Both the position numbers and the translations under genes were made by a program. Below the pieces are notes generated by a model. It was not told where the DNA came from, did no database searches, and saw only the letters and a program-made list of their open reading frames with translations. From Xenopus tropicalis (Eukaryota; Chordata; Amphibia; Anura; Pipidae), in the NCBI RefSeq assembly GCF_000004195.4, contig NC_030677.2, positions 64,442,222-64,506,221 on the forward strand: a stretch of DNA of 64,000 nucleotides, written 5' to 3'. Of this stretch, positions 44,950 to 56,639 are shown piece by piece. Positions within the stretch are counted from its first letter, which is position 1, and every line of letters starts with the position of its first letter.

Positions 44950-45484
44950 ATGGTTTTAAAGCTACAGACCAGGATCTACTAAGGTGAAATCGCGGTAGTT
45001 TTCTCTCGAGGTAACTTCCGCGATTTCACACCGCCGCGTATGCAATCCCACCGGTGATTTACATTTTCGCCGGTGGGATGGCATTTCGGGGAGATTAGTC
45101 GCCCGCCAACAGGGAGATTTGTCGCGGGCGACTAATCTCCCTGTGTGCCAGAGCCCTAAAACTCTCACAATCTGCTCTCTGCTCTTTCTGTAGGGGATTT
45201 CTCAGACCAAGACTTGACAGGCAGCCAAATAAAAAAAGTTCACCTTTCATTTGAGATACCATTGGCTGGCAAGATTCAGCCAATCAGATAAATAAAATGC
45301 AATTGAAGCTGTTGAGTGTAGGCATGGGCAGTAACCAGTTCAGTGTCAACTTCCTGTTTGGGCAAAATGCAAGTTGGTGTCGGTGATCCCTTCCAAATAG
45401 AGAGGAGAGAGAGTTTTAGCAGTGCTGATCCTGGTCTCTAGCTTCAAATTCAGACTACTGTCTGAACGAAAACATCCCCTTTAA
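44950..45484. mobile_element. T2-like MITE containing a hairpin element
   Basis: The right end AACATCCCCTTTAA carries TTAA at 45481-45484. Its subterminal GATCCTGGTCTCTAGCTTC is mirrored on the left by AAAGCTACAGACCAGGATC (44958-44976). The middle is interrupted by the hairpin element that ends at 45157. Confidence 0.5.
44977..45157. mobile_element. Hairpin-rich MITE, GGGCTCTGGCACAC family, second copy
   Basis: Three stems are seen: GTGAAATCGCGG (44984-44995) with CCGCGATTTCAC (45018-45029), ATCCCACCGG with CCGGTGGGAT (45045-45079), and GGGAGATTAGTCGCCCGC with its complement (about 45088-45142). The right end GTGCCAGAGCCC abuts TAA. It is the same family as 16.6 kb but with an additional outer hairpin. 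Confidence 0.65.
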
Positions 45485-45639
45485 ATAACAATATTTTAAT
45501 CACCAGCGACCCTCTGCCAGTCCCTGGTAGTTATCCTCAATTAAAGGGTTTGTACTATAGATGTAAATTTGTCTTTTTGTAAAGGGGCAAAAGTCAAAAG
45601 AGAGTTTGGTGTGCTGCATTATATAATATTACCATTGGC

Positions 45640-45852
45640 AAATTATTTTACAAAACTACCACAATAATTCACTACTACAAAAATTTGCTGCATGAGGAAA
45701 AAGTTGTGGTTGCATCTAAAAAGTCATTTTCATGTAAAAAATAAAAAGTGGCGCGTATCAAAAAAATCATGTAATAGCCATATTTTGCAAATTTTTCAGC
45801 AGTTTCGTTAATTTTTCAGCAAAGCGGAACGGGACAGATTCGCTCATTACTA
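45640..45852. mobile_element. hAT-like fragment, right end
   Basis: GGAACGGGACAGATTCGCTC then ATTACTA is the right terminus of the TAGTGATGAGCGAAT family. The interior words TTGTGGTTGCATCTAAAAAG fit. The left end is gone. Confidence 0.6.
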
Positions 45853-46299
45853 CTGGTCACATCAAGCTGTGTCTGTTACCGACACCACTTAATGGATAGT
45901 TGGGCTCAGAGTTGTTGAAGGGTAGGATGAGCAATAGATGCACTAGAGTTTACTGTCACTACTACTAGGAGAGGCATTCCATTCCAGGCTATTAAAGACT
46001 TAGCTCACATAAAGCAGAGAAACAATAGATAATGAACAAATATAGGTATAGGCAAATAAACCAAATTAATGAAAGGCATACTAATATATCCCTATGTGAA
46101 TCCTCTATGAAAACTCACATTTTTCATGTTACTCCTGTATTACTAATGCAAGCCCTTCCTAGTTTAAGCATACAGAAATTGGCTTGCACTTGGTCCTAAT
46201 ACAGATCTGTTCACTTGAATGTGTCCTATGGCACCAAATTCCCCCTTTAACTACAGGGTCCATGACAATTGTATTGTCAAGAGCTGTGGTACATAATAT
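45853..46299. other. No recognised feature
   Basis: Nothing was recognised. Confidence 0.3.
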
Positions 46300-46985
46300 G
46301 TAGGTATAGGACCTATTTTGCAGAATGCTTGGGGCCTAGGGTTTTCCGGATAAAGAACATTTCCATCATTTGGACCTGTCGCCGTAAGAAAAAATTCCAA
46401 ATCCTTTTTTATTGTTTTAGGCAGACAAAATAAACTTTACTTACACTATATAAAGTATTTAAAATGTTGTTTGATCCAGTCTTGGAATCCACAATCACAG
46501 CAAGCAGACAGGCACCATTTTGTGGACACTGTTATTAAGGCAAGTTGCACTTGATTGTGTGCCAGAATGGGGGACCTGATGCACATGCCAAGCAAAGGAT
46601 ACACAATTATAGATGGTGGTAAGGGAGAAGGAATGCAGTGATAATTAGAAAGTGCAATTAGAGGCAACGCAGGCAATATACGATTGACAGCTCAGATTTT
46701 TAAATACTTTTATAACAGGTATTAGTAGTAATAGTAATTTTAATTAAAAAAAAAAATTGGGTTTCATGTTTAATTTTTAAAAGACTATTATTATACAGGA
46801 TTTTATGCCTGGGTGACAGGTCCTCTTAAAGTCTTCTAATAAGTAATTTAAACATTGAATAAACACAAAAAAATTGTTTTGACACCAATATAGATTTATG
46901 CAGCTTAGTTCCCATTAAATACAAGGTACTGTTTTATTATTACATGGGTTTCCGGATAATGGACCCCATACTTGTACTATACATT
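46300..46985 (-). mobile_element. ACAGGTATGGG-family MITE, reverse, split by insertion
   Basis: 46300-46440 is one part in reverse orientation (TAGGTATAGGACC, GGGTTTTCCGGATAAAG, TTTTAGGCAGAC). 46825-46985 is the rest (CTTCTAATAAGTAATTTAAAC, CAAGGTACTGTTTTATTATT, TTTCCGGATAATGG, CCCCATACTTGTA). About 380 bp of unrelated sequence separates them. Confidence 0.6.
46441..46824. mobile_element. Insertion inside MITE, family unknown
   Basis: It begins near AACTTTACTTACACTATATA and ends near CTGGGTGACAGGTCCTCTTA. GGCACCATTTTGTGGACACT and an A11 run are inside. Termini and target duplication could not be fixed by eye. I recall the GACAGGTCCTCTTAAAG phrase from Xenopus repeats but cannot name the family. 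Confidence 0.35.
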
Positions 46986-47342
46986 ATAGGTTTGCCCCTT
47001 TCAGCATTGCCACTACACAATTTCAAAAGGTTGCCCAGAACATGGCTTTAAACTTGGACACCTTTAAAAAACACCATCTGCTTGGACAACGCCTAAATAG
47101 CTGGTCAATAATTAGTTCTGTTGCTTGTCACATAGTTAATTAGAAGCAATGCAGTTTCCTGTATGCAACTGATCCAGAACTTGATCCTGGAGAAATCTAT
47201 GCCTCTGTCTCTGGATCCCACTCTTTTACCCGAAGGCTATGCATTTGCACAGTTGCTAGGGAAAGGCTAGGTTACTAGCTAGTGAGAGGAGCACAATAAC
47301 CAAAACAGCAGGCAGAAAGGTAACATAGGCACCACTTATATT
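46986..47342. other. No recognised feature
   Basis: Nothing was recognised. Confidence 0.3.
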
Positions 47343-47632
47343 GTATAGGCATGGGACCTGTTATCCAGAATACTCAGGAACTGGGGTTTTCCAGATAAGG
47401 GATCTTTATGTAATTTGAATCTCCATACTATGTCTACTAAAAACAATTTGAACATTAAATAAACCCAATAAGATTGTTTTGTCTCCAATAAGGCTTAATT
47501 ATATCTTAGTTAGGATCAAGTACAATGTTCTGTTTTATTATTATTATTAAAGAAAATTATGTTGAAAAATTTTACATTTTTGGGAGATAGCCTTCCCATA
47601 ATTACGAGGTTCTGGATAACCGATCCTATTAT
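47343..47632 (-). mobile_element. ACAGGTATGGG-family MITE, reverse
   Basis: It begins TATAGGCATGGGACCTG, then ATCCAGAATACTCAGGAAC and GGATCAAGTACAATGTTC, and ends GGTTCTGGATAACCGATCC. This is the reverse orientation of the 21.87-kb copy. An AT palindrome follows immediately. Confidence 0.7.
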
Positions 47633-47672
47633 TATATATTATATATATAATATTATATATTTATTATATATA
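47633..47672. repeat. AT-only palindromic tract
   Basis: It consists of TATTATATATTATATATATA followed by ATATTATATATTTATTATAT, pure A/T and self-complementary in several registers. Confidence 0.7.
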
Positions 47673-47766
47673 AAGAAATACATGAAATGCTTGGATTTAT
47701 TTTTCAACATTTACATATGTTGATTTTATGTTACATTAAACAGAAGAAACCTCTGCTTGCTGCTTG

Positions 47767-48175
47767 GGCAGATTTGTCAAAGTATGATTTTCGTATTAAA
47801 TACGATTTTTTTGTATTATGCTTTTTAAAGTACGAAAAATTATGATTTTTTTCGTGTCTGAACGATCGTAAACTTCAGGAAAACCTTACTGACTTTGATC
47901 CTTCTGTGCATGATTTTGGAAGCCTCCCATAGGACTCAATGGCACTCTGCAGCTCCAACCTGGCCCAAGGAAAGTCACGATACTGAAGCTTGAATGAATC
48001 CGAAACTTTCGTACTCGGCACAACAATACAATTTTGTTGCGCTTTTTGTTGCAAAGTACGAAAAAGTCATGCAAATGTACAAAAAAGTCGCAGACAATAC
48101 GCAAAAGTTGTAACATTTAAAAAAAATAAAAATTTTTTGTATTCAGACCTGTCGTACTTTGATGAATGTGCCCCT
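47767..48175. mobile_element. MITE, GGGCAGATTTGTCAAAG variant
   Basis: The left is GGGCAGATTTGTCAAAGTA and the right is TACTTTGATGAATGTGCCCC, an imperfect inverted repeat. The interior has GTACGAAAAAGTC words and CCCATAGGACTCAATGGCAC. It is related to the GGGCAGATTTACTAA elements at 18.8 and 38.8 kb. Confidence 0.6.
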
Positions 48176-48435
48176 TACAGTATTACATGCTGCTGTGCAT
48201 GCTGCAGGCTCATTTCTAAGCAGTCATATGCTGCTACTCAGTATGTGGAATATTCTATTGTCAGGATGATTTAGTTAAGTACAGTAGCATTATTGCTCTT
48301 GGGAAGGGAGGATAATTGTAGGTGCATATTTATCAAATATCACTTTTTTTTTAATCAAATAGCATTTTACCTTCATAAATATGCCCTAAATCCTATTAAC
48401 GAATACAACCTATTTTCAAGTTGTAAATATTGCTT

Positions 48436-48782
48436 TTAAAGAAGAAGGAAAGTTACAATCACTGGGCGGGGGGGGGGGGGAAGCCAAAATGTTAGAAAAA
48501 AACTGCACTATCCGGGGTGTATGCGAGCGTTCCTCTTCCTCCTTTGGTCTTTGTGCATGCACAGTAGAGCGTGTAAAGCCGACTTTGTTGCTCAACTGCG
48601 CACGAGCCCTGGGAATGCTGCAAAAGGAGAAGGAAGAGGATCATTCACCTGCATATACCCCGGGACGGTGCAGTTTTCTCCTAACAGAAGCACCGGCCGG
48701 GGGTTTCAGGTAAGAGATTACAATCACTCGGGGCACCTAACATTTGGCACCCCCTAGGGATTTAGGTTTTCCTTCTCCTTTT
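48436..48782. mobile_element. T2-like MITE (347 bp)
   Basis: The left is TTAAAGAAGAAGGAAAGTTA and the right is AGGTTTTCCTTCTCCTTTTA, an inverted repeat of about 15 bp with one decayed TTAA. Subterminal ACAATCACTGGGCG and ACAATCACTCGGGGCACC are related. GC-richer middle and G13 run at 48468-48480. Confidence 0.65.
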
Positions 48783-49442
48783 AGGGTACTGCAGTCATAC
48801 TGTATATAGTTATATTGATATTATATCGCTGAATATATTTTTTAGAAAGCAATGTGTTATTACAGCTTTCTTGACATTGCCTGCTGCATCAAAAAAGATT
48901 TCAAAATAATTGAGTTTGATTATTTCATCTGATGAAGGTTAATTGGGGATAAGCGTACCATTAACACGGAATACCTGCTTGTCACTACCACGTAAGGCAA
49001 AATATTCTTAAGCAATAACACCAAATGACTTCCAGAATTACACCCTTGTCTGGCTGCTGTCAAGATGTATTAGAAAAATTTGGCAACACTAAAGTGGTCC
49101 AGTAGGGATCGAAGGAAAATATGCCTTCCTCTACTTTGAAATATAAATACACTGACAGAATTTGGCCAACACCCTTCCACAGGCACTTTTCAAGGCAGAC
49201 GTCTGTTTAATGCAGGCAGCAATCACCAGAGAACAGGCTGCGTTTAAGAAAGTGAATGTCTCTATTTGGAACCTTACACAACAAATAATGAACTTGGAAA
49301 GCAATGGAGAAGAGTGAATTTTACTGTATCTCTTGTTACTTTTCAAACAGAGGTTGGAGAGGTAGAAAAGCAACGTGTTTTTATGTAACTTTTTATAGTT
49401 GCTTTATACAAGTTACTGAAGAGAGGGGATTATTAGAATGAC
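48783..49442. other. No recognised feature
   Basis: Nothing was recognised. Confidence 0.3.
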
Positions 49443-49445
49443 GAT

Positions 49446-49700
49446 TAGGGATGAGCTAATTTTTTGCCTCATATAGATTTATGGTGCAATTCACGTTTTT
49501 GCATGTGGTGAAAATCTTCGCTAATCTGTAGAAGTTTGCCATGCATTTTACTCCAGCGTAAAAACAATATTTCATTATTTTGCGCGGAAAGAAACAAGAA
49601 AAAAATGACCATTGACTCCAATGAATTTGGCGCAAGAAAAAACACTCTTTGACTTCAATGGATTTGGTAAAATTTTCCCATGGTTTTTAATGATGTGAAT
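49446..49700. mobile_element. hAT-like fragment (TTAGGGATGAGCTAAT)
   Basis: The left end TAGGGATGAGCTAATTTTTT resembles the TAGTGATGAGCGAAT terminus. Repeated GACTTCAATGGATTTGG-type phrases follow. The right end was not found. Confidence 0.4.
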
Positions 49701-49883
49701 AAAAATGTAAAAAACCCATAATACTTTCTTGCCATTGTGCGCCTTGTAGAACAAAGATTACTATAATGCTGTTTGTTCATGCAACTGACAAAACTGAAAA
49801 TAGCACACTGCAATTGGGCTAATGTCACACAATTTTCTATGGCCTTTACCACTAAAGATAACAGTAGATCTGGGGATGGGTTA

Positions 49884-50205
49884 AGATGGCCATACATGGG
49901 CAGATTTAAGCTGCTGATTAAGCCCCTTCAGACTGATTTGGCAGATTATCTGCCCTCCAAGATGCCTACCCAACCAACATCTGACTGGAAATTGGGCAGA
50001 TGTTGATTGGCAGGTTTGATCGAGGATCACACCAGCTTGTTGATGTGATTCTTGCCATGATAGCCTGTATCCCTGTTATTGTATTTCAGTTGTTTTGCCC
50101 TAGGAACAATCCATTGGATCAGCCCAATATCACCTGCTATCACTACAACAAGCAAATTATTAATCCTGCTGTTCAATGTCCATTGGCTAAGGTACCTTGA
50201 GGATT
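49884..50205. mobile_element. PIF/Harbinger-type MITE, AGATGGCCATACA variant
   Basis: The left is TTA then AGATGGCCATACATGGGCAG, matching the left end of the 57.49-kb element. The right end is degenerate (GTCCATTGGCTAAGGTACCT). Internal hairpins are eroded. Confidence 0.5.
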
Positions 50206-53200
50206 AAAAAGCTAAATGGTATAACTGTAACTTCGACCACAATATTTTTCAAAATAACATGTCAGCCTGCAGTCAAACTGTCTATAATTTAGATGTAAGT
50301 TCTGATTGCATGTTCCATCATCTAATCATCAAAGTTGCAGCAATTTTAGTCAGATGGAAGGTGTAGCATTGCACACTCAGGACTATAAAAGTGATATAAT
50401 TGCCAACATACAGGTTATGTGTGATTTAGACAGCAAGCAGTGGATCCCGTTCTTATCAGACAAAAAATCAGACACAAATGTGTTTGACCCTTTGTCCAAC
50501 CTTCACTGAACTGAATGCTTTTTATTGTATCTAGGCACTTGTGTTACACAATCAACAGATCCTAATCTGCAGAAATAAAATCCAGCTAAATTTGACTTAA
50601 AACCATCTCTGCTCCATCATTTATTTGAATGAAGTCTTGGCATCTACAGCCTTAACATGTGTCAAATAACTAGGCAATGGACACACCTGAAGATGAGAAC
50701 ATGAGAAAAAATACTTCATATGTTATTTTTTGGACCTTGCCCGCTACAAAACTTCTTCTCAGGAGAATAATAACTTTGGACTTTGATCAGTGCTTTTAAT
50801 TTTATATGCTCCCTGCAACCCATTTTTTTAAGCCAAAAGAAGCACCACAGTGAGGTTTCACACAAAAAAAGAAATTATCCTGTTGAAAATATTTTATCTT
50901 TACTTTGTAACTTTTATTTGGTGAGTTTAACTTTTTATTTTATTGCCTTTAAAACAAGTGTGACGCCTGTGAACTAGTTCCCTTTCAGGACATGCCATAT
51001 TTAATAGTTGGTTTAAGCAAGCTGAGATCATACCATTAAATCCCTTAGATTTTCTGTCCTTTCCTTTCCAACTGATATGGGGTTGTGTATATATAGGCAT
51101 CTGCTGGTGTTTCTTTAGCTGCAAAGTTAAACCTAGGCAAATGACTATTCAAGTCTTAACGTAGACCTGAGCTTGAGAAGTATTTTGGGATTTGTGCTAA
51201 TTCCCATTTAGAGTCTTCCTACTGCAGAATCACTGTACCAGAATAGAATTTCCTGCAAACAATGCAGTGTTGGTGTTTATTGAAAGCGTAAAGAGCAGCA
51301 ATCAAGGGAGGAACCAGGCAATGGCCGTGGCTAGCAGCAAGCTAGGCAAAGACCATCCCTTTAAAGAAACACCTCCATGCAGTTTGCAGGTGTGGCAGCA
51401 ATTGCCAACTTCTTCCCCCCCACACACACGACATATTTTTTGTCTGCCTGCAGTGCCATACCTGAAACAAGTACTGTCTTGTTTCAAACTACCACATGGG
51501 TTTGGATCAAATGGTGTGACCTTAAGAGAGCCTAGAGATAAACAATGGTAAATTTAGGATGATTGCAGATGAGCAAGAGGATGAAAAAAGGACATATATC
51601 TGCCTTCTGTTGAAGATGACTGATTTCCAAGGGTGCATTCAATTCAAGTGTGTGTATGGGTGAGTGGAGGATATGTGGGCTCAAGTACCACCTGTAAATG
51701 CAACACCACCATTCATTCTAATATCAGAACTATCCCTGTAAATGTTTGTTCCTTAACATCATTTTGTGCTTGTATTAGAGCTCTCCATGTTGCCTCTGTC
51801 TATTTGTCTTTGTGTTGATACCTCCAACTAATCTGTGTATTCTTTGTTTTCTTCTGACACACTGTACACTTGTTTATGTAATCTTCATTCCGCTTATCAC
51901 CACTGTGCAAAACAGAAACTGATCTTTGCCCTTTGGTTTTCCAAAGTGACATTCCTAAACATGTGCCAAAGCCATGCCTTCAAAATCAATATAATATTAT
52001 CCTTGTAATGTTGGCAGGGCTGCAATTACTGACTCATATTGCAGTTGGGGCACCCATCCATTTCTTCCTCATCCTCATGACTTCCATGCCGTTATAATTA
52101 ATCCAACAAACTGGCCAGCAATGCAGGATTTATTGGATTCTACCTTTCTCAGGTTTAATCTCCCCACTGGGTTGCCTTATTTTGTATTTGGTAGCATGTA
52201 GGTTGGTGGTTTGGGGCTAGTACGTTTATTTAAGAACCCTTTGGATATAAGAATTCAATTTATCACTAAACTGGAAAAACCAGCACATTAAAAGACAGAA
52301 ACCTTTACTGTTTGGGGCCATTTGTGTTTGGCTTAAAAATGGAAATATGAAAAACTGCTTGACTGCATACTAATATACTTGAAACTGATATTGGAATGAA
52401 CTGAGGTATATCTACTAGTGATCATTTGCTAAGCAGTTACAGCCCCAAGGCAAAATAACATTAGCACTTACTGGAACCTTGCCTCTTCTAGAATGACCCT
52501 ATTTAAAGTTTTGGCTAGTTTTGGAATTTTGAAGGACTGCTTTTTTACGCACTTTTGTAAAATGGTTTGTTGACAGCTAAGCTTGCCAAATTGTTTCATT
52601 CATCTCTAGTCATAACCAAGTTTTCGGTAAATTAAAGCCTTAGTAGAGGTGTGACACAAAAAGAATTTTTTTTTTAAATAGTATTTCAGTCCTGGTGATT
52701 GATAATTCCAATTGAGTTGTTCCTAGCCAAAAAGCTGGTCTTTCAAGCTGGTGCAGATGTTTCCAAACATGGCGCCAAGTGATTACAAATGAAATTGTGT
52801 GAAGATTTTATGGGTAATACAAGACGAAAGTTTCAGTGAGGCCACAGACACTCCTTTCACAGACTTAAATCCCTTATTATTCAGCTTTAATTTACTCTAA
52901 GCATTCCTTTTATGCACAACGAATAATGATATCTGAAAAAAAAAAATAAACAGTGCAACTGTTGTATTTCTTACGAAAGCTAAATTATAGAATTTTAAAT
53001 TCATAGTCAGACTTTCTGTAGAGAGAGTATATTTAATTTTATTAAAATGTTTCCTTGAAAGGAACAACTAATTTCTTTATACTTTAAAAGAACTAGGAAA
53101 CCAAATATCAGCCCAATTAGTGGTGGAGCCCTGCAATATTACTGGAATTCCCAATGTAACTGATGCAAAACAAGGGATACTGCTTTATAATAAACTCTGA

Positions 53201-53315
53201 AGGTGATAAGACTGAGATACAAAGAAGAGAACTTTTTGTCAGAGGGGTGCAAGCAGTACAGCATTTGTAAGTAGAGTAAAGAAGTAAAGATACTTCAATG
53301 GGCTACAAATATTAT
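50206..53315. other. No recognised feature (about 3.1 kb)
   Basis: This is the longest stretch without a recognisable repeat. Open frames are under 95 codons and none has a motif. A short hAT-like end (CATTCATCTCTAGTC, near 52600) and an AC-rich patch (51420) are the only structures seen. If any unique regulatory or exonic sequence exists in the window, this is a reasonable place to look, but nothing supports it directly. Confidence 0.4.
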
Positions 53316-54022
53316 TTAAGGGAGAACTAAAGCTTAACAAAGCAGCCCTTCAGCAGTGAATGTCTCGCCTCTAAAGATGCGGCCTATCGTCACCTCAGCT
53401 TAAGGTCCGGCATGCAATATACTGTATATATAAAATATTAAAATCACATTAATAATTTATTTAGTTTCATAGCAGATCTAAATCCAGAGCAATTAACATC
53501 AGAATGTAATAATCAGCCCCCAGGGTGGGCAGAGCAACCAGCCACTTGCCCACTTCCCCCACACGCATGAAAAATGACGTTGTCGGGGGGAGGGGAGCAC
53601 AGGTTGTCAAGCACATGTGGGAGTAAGCAAGATAGTACAGACTAGGGGTAGGCAAATGAATTACCGGTCTAGTGCCCCCCCATCATTGCGCCCTAGGCAG
53701 CTACCTCTTCTCCTTACCCCTAGTTCTGGCCCTGGTCAGCCCTGTAGCATCAGAAACTATGACAAGTGAACCTCAGTTTTTGCTTAATCATCTGCAAAGA
53801 CCTCTAAGATTAGATTCTCAAAAGCTGTTCAGAGCAGATTGAGCATGTGGAGTGTCACTCAAAAGATGGCTTAACAAAGTCCAAGACAGAAACCTCTTCT
53901 GTACAATTTCGAAGGCCTGGATTATTACTGTTATAGATTTACTGGACCTCTGTGCTGGTTCAGTAAGTTTAGTTTATAAAATACAGCATTTCTAGTCATA
54001 GTTGGTTTTAGAGTTTAGTTCT
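53316..54022. mobile_element. T2-like MITE, split by a hAT element
   Basis: The left end TTTAAGGGAGAACTAAAGC is at 53316. The T2 body meets the insert at AATAATCAGCCC and resumes at CCTGTAGCATCAGAAAC (53741). It continues GCAGATTGAGCATGTGG, AGGCCTGGATTATTACTG and GGTTTTAGAGTTTAGTTCT. The uninterrupted phrase AATAATCAACCCTGTAGCAT at 10.12 kb confirms the join. Confidence 0.65.
53520..53734. mobile_element. hAT MITE, CAGGG family, inserted in T2 (215 bp)
   Basis: The ends are CCAGGGTGGGC and CTAGTTCTGGCCCTG. The flanks ATCAGCCC (53512-53519) and GTCAGCCC (53735-53742) match at 7 of 8 bases and duplicate a site in the T2 host. TAGGGGTAGGCAAATG and ACCCCTAGTTCTGG form an inner inverted pair. Confidence 0.75.
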
Positions 54023-54039
54023 ACAGAAAGAAAAATGGC

Positions 54040-54222
54040 ACCCAAACATGTCTAAGCTTAGCTTCTCAACAGATGTCTAGAGCATATGTCTGTCACTCGA
54101 AAGATGCCCTAACAAAATACAAGATGGCAACCTCCTATGCACAATTTTCAAGACCTGATTCATTACTGTTTATCCACTGTTTATTTTTATCCATATTTAT
54201 TTTGGGGTTTACATCTCATTTA
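54040..54222. mobile_element. T2-like MITE, right part, second copy
   Basis: CAGATGTCTAGAGCATATGT, TCACTCGAAAGATGCCC and CAAGACCTGATTCATTACTG repeat the right half of the preceding T2-like element only about 20 bp after it ends. It closes ACATCTCATTTAA. Confidence 0.5.
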
Positions 54223-54771
54223 ATGGTTTAAAATGCAGAAAGTAAAACTGCACACAGACACGCCTCTTTTTTTACACCTGATTGCTAGTAGGGCATCAAG
54301 CGGCAAGTCAGGGCAATTGATTCCAGAAAAACTGCGTGAGTCCTGGAAGTCACAAACAGTTTCTGCATATGATTTCTACAAACCTGAATCTCCTGGGTTC
54401 TGCCCAACAGAACTGTAAAACCCCAAAAGTTGGATTTATGCAATATTTCAAAGGCTAATGACCAGTACTAAGAATGTGAGAATGGAGCAATCCATGTTCT
54501 CTCAATTTTTCACAAATGCCACCACTACTGAGGTATTTAATTTGCTCAATCCCCCAGGCTTAAAGTGCCACTGGACTACCTTCATGCACATACCAAAAAT
54601 GCCTTGAGACTAGGCTCCTGTCATCTTTATTGATTATTGTCCTTCTGTGTTCCAGAATTCTTTCACCTAATTTACAGATAGTTTTACAAACATATATGAG
54701 CAATATGGAAATGCATAACTTTTTTGCTCAACCTCTCTCCCTCCATTTTATGGTGGCACTTGTATGAACTT
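54223..54771. other. No recognised feature
   Basis: Nothing was recognised. Confidence 0.3.
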
Positions 54772-55106
54772 TTTTGGTTAGCTAATTTTTTTGCCAGGCA
54801 TGGATTAGCATCGAATTTCCGCAGTTCAACATTGGCGAATTGTTTTGCAAAACTTCTTGGAAAATTTGTTGCATCAAAAAAAAGTTGTGGTTCTGTAAAA
54901 ATAGGCGCAGTTGCAACAAAATTGACATGGGCGTGTAAAAATGGGTGCAGCTGTGCCAAAATGGGTGCAATTGCGTCAAAACAGGTGCGGCTGCATCAAA
55001 AAAGTCGCACAACGCATGTTTTGTGAATTTTTTGCCATTTCACAATTTTTTCTATAGTTTCGCAAATTTTCCGGCAAAGGTAAAAGGGACATATTTGCTC
55101 GTAACT
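54772..55106. mobile_element. hAT MITE, TAGTGATGAGCGAAT family, diverged
   Basis: The left is GTTAGCTAATTTTTTTGCCA then GGCATGGATTAGC, and the right is GACATATTTGCTCGTAACTA. The centre repeats a unit AAAATGGGTGCAGCTGTGCC / AAAATGGGTGCAATTGCGTC / AAAACAGGTGCGGCTGCATC, about four or five times. No target duplication is detectable. Confidence 0.7.
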
Positions 55107-56004
55107 AATCTTTATTGAAGCTTAATGCACAGCTGATTAGATGCCACTTATTATTTTTTGCACATGTTCGCATTATTTTACCTGTCGGTATGTGCTTTCT
55201 GCTAAACAATTTGGCATCCAATAAATGACACTCATCAGTTTTTGCAAAAAGAAATGTGTGTACCCAATATTCTTCCTTGTTTCTATATTGTTTGTATAGT
55301 TTATTTTGAGGTTGGTGCAATCCTCACACTGGGGTCCAATTTGAACACTTGTGACGATTACTATAAATTATTTTTGCTACTTATAGTTAAATATGGACAA
55401 TTTAGAAGGATTGAAAAATGTACAAAATACACTTTTTAGCATTATACAGTATATAAAAATGAATTAAAAGGTCCAGTTCCCCTTTTAGGATGTCTAATTT
55501 CTCTCTTAAAACGAAAACAAATGTTTTCAGTAGAACATTGTGTACCAGCCATACACTTCCAGAAAAAACAACAAATTGGTCTTGAATACCCTTTTTAAAA
55601 TGCAGACTAGGTCTGTGGGTTGCTTAGCAGTATGATGTTTAGATCCAAAGCATGATCTACAAATGTTAACAGGCACAAGTTAAGTTGGTTAAATATAATA
55701 CTTAATTCTTAATGTTATCTAAGAACTCTTGCTTTGTATTAAGCTGTGCATATCAAAGAGGGATTAGAAAAAAACAGCTATTCACAATGAAGATTTTAAT
55801 ATTAACAGTACAATATAAAGCAATGGAGCAAATATGTGCAACATGTAGCTTATTGTAGCTTATTATACATCATGTTCATATATAATAGTCTAAACTGAAA
55901 TAACATTATACAATTTTTTAAACCAATTCAGTAGCAAGATGGGTGGACAGTAAGACATGGAGACCTTGGCAAACTGGGAATTTAATATTACATTGATCAC
56001 AATT
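55107..56004. other. No recognised feature
   Basis: Nothing was recognised. Confidence 0.3.
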
Positions 56005-56095
56005 AGTGATGAGCAAATTTGTCCTGTTTACCTTCGCTGATAAATTTGTGAAACTAGCAAAACCGCAAAAAATTTGCTATTGCAAACAATATATT
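56005..56095. mobile_element. hAT end fragment
   Basis: TTAGTGATGAGCAAATTTGT then CCTGTTTACCTTCGCTG is a terminus of the TAGTGATGAGCGAAT family. It is truncated downstream. Confidence 0.5.
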
Positions 56096-56229
56096 TCCTA
56101 ACCACACTGTGCAATACCTTTTGTAGGATATTTCGGTAATAATATTACATTTTTGGTGATTTTAGTGCATTTTTAGACATTTTATTGTATTTTCAGTTCT
56201 GCGTAGGTCTTGGTCATTTGTTTCCGTTA

Positions 56230-56494
56230 GGGATGCACCAAATCCAGGATTTGGTTTGGTATTCGGCCATGATTTGGCCTTTTTTGGCAGGATTTGGATT
56301 CGGCTGAATCCATGGTCCTGGCTGAACCGAATTCGAATGCTAAAGATCACGTGGCTTATTGTCATGTAAAATTTAAAGTTGTAACCTTTACGAAACCTAA
56401 TTAGCATACGCTAATTAAGATTCGGATTTGGCCGAATCCTTTACGAAGGATTCGGGGTTTAACCGAATCCGAAAAAGTGGATTTGGTGCATCCC
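56230..56494. mobile_element. MITE, GGGATGCACCAAATCC family, complete
   Basis: The left is GGGATGCACCAAATCC and the right is GGATTTGGTGCATCCC, perfect 16-bp inverted repeats. The interior holds several GATTCGG/CCGAATC words in both orientations and GCATACGCTAATTAAG. A second, eroded copy is at 27.99-28.24 kb. Confidence 0.8.
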
Positions 56495-56639
56495 CAGTTT
56501 CTATATCTAAAAATTATTTGGCAAAGCTAAAATATTCAAACTGTGATTCTAACTGCTGATCATGCTTGGTGAAAAAGCATTGATTTTATTGGTTTTATTG
56601 GATTTTAGTGATTTTATTGCATTATGTATTGTTCTTTGT

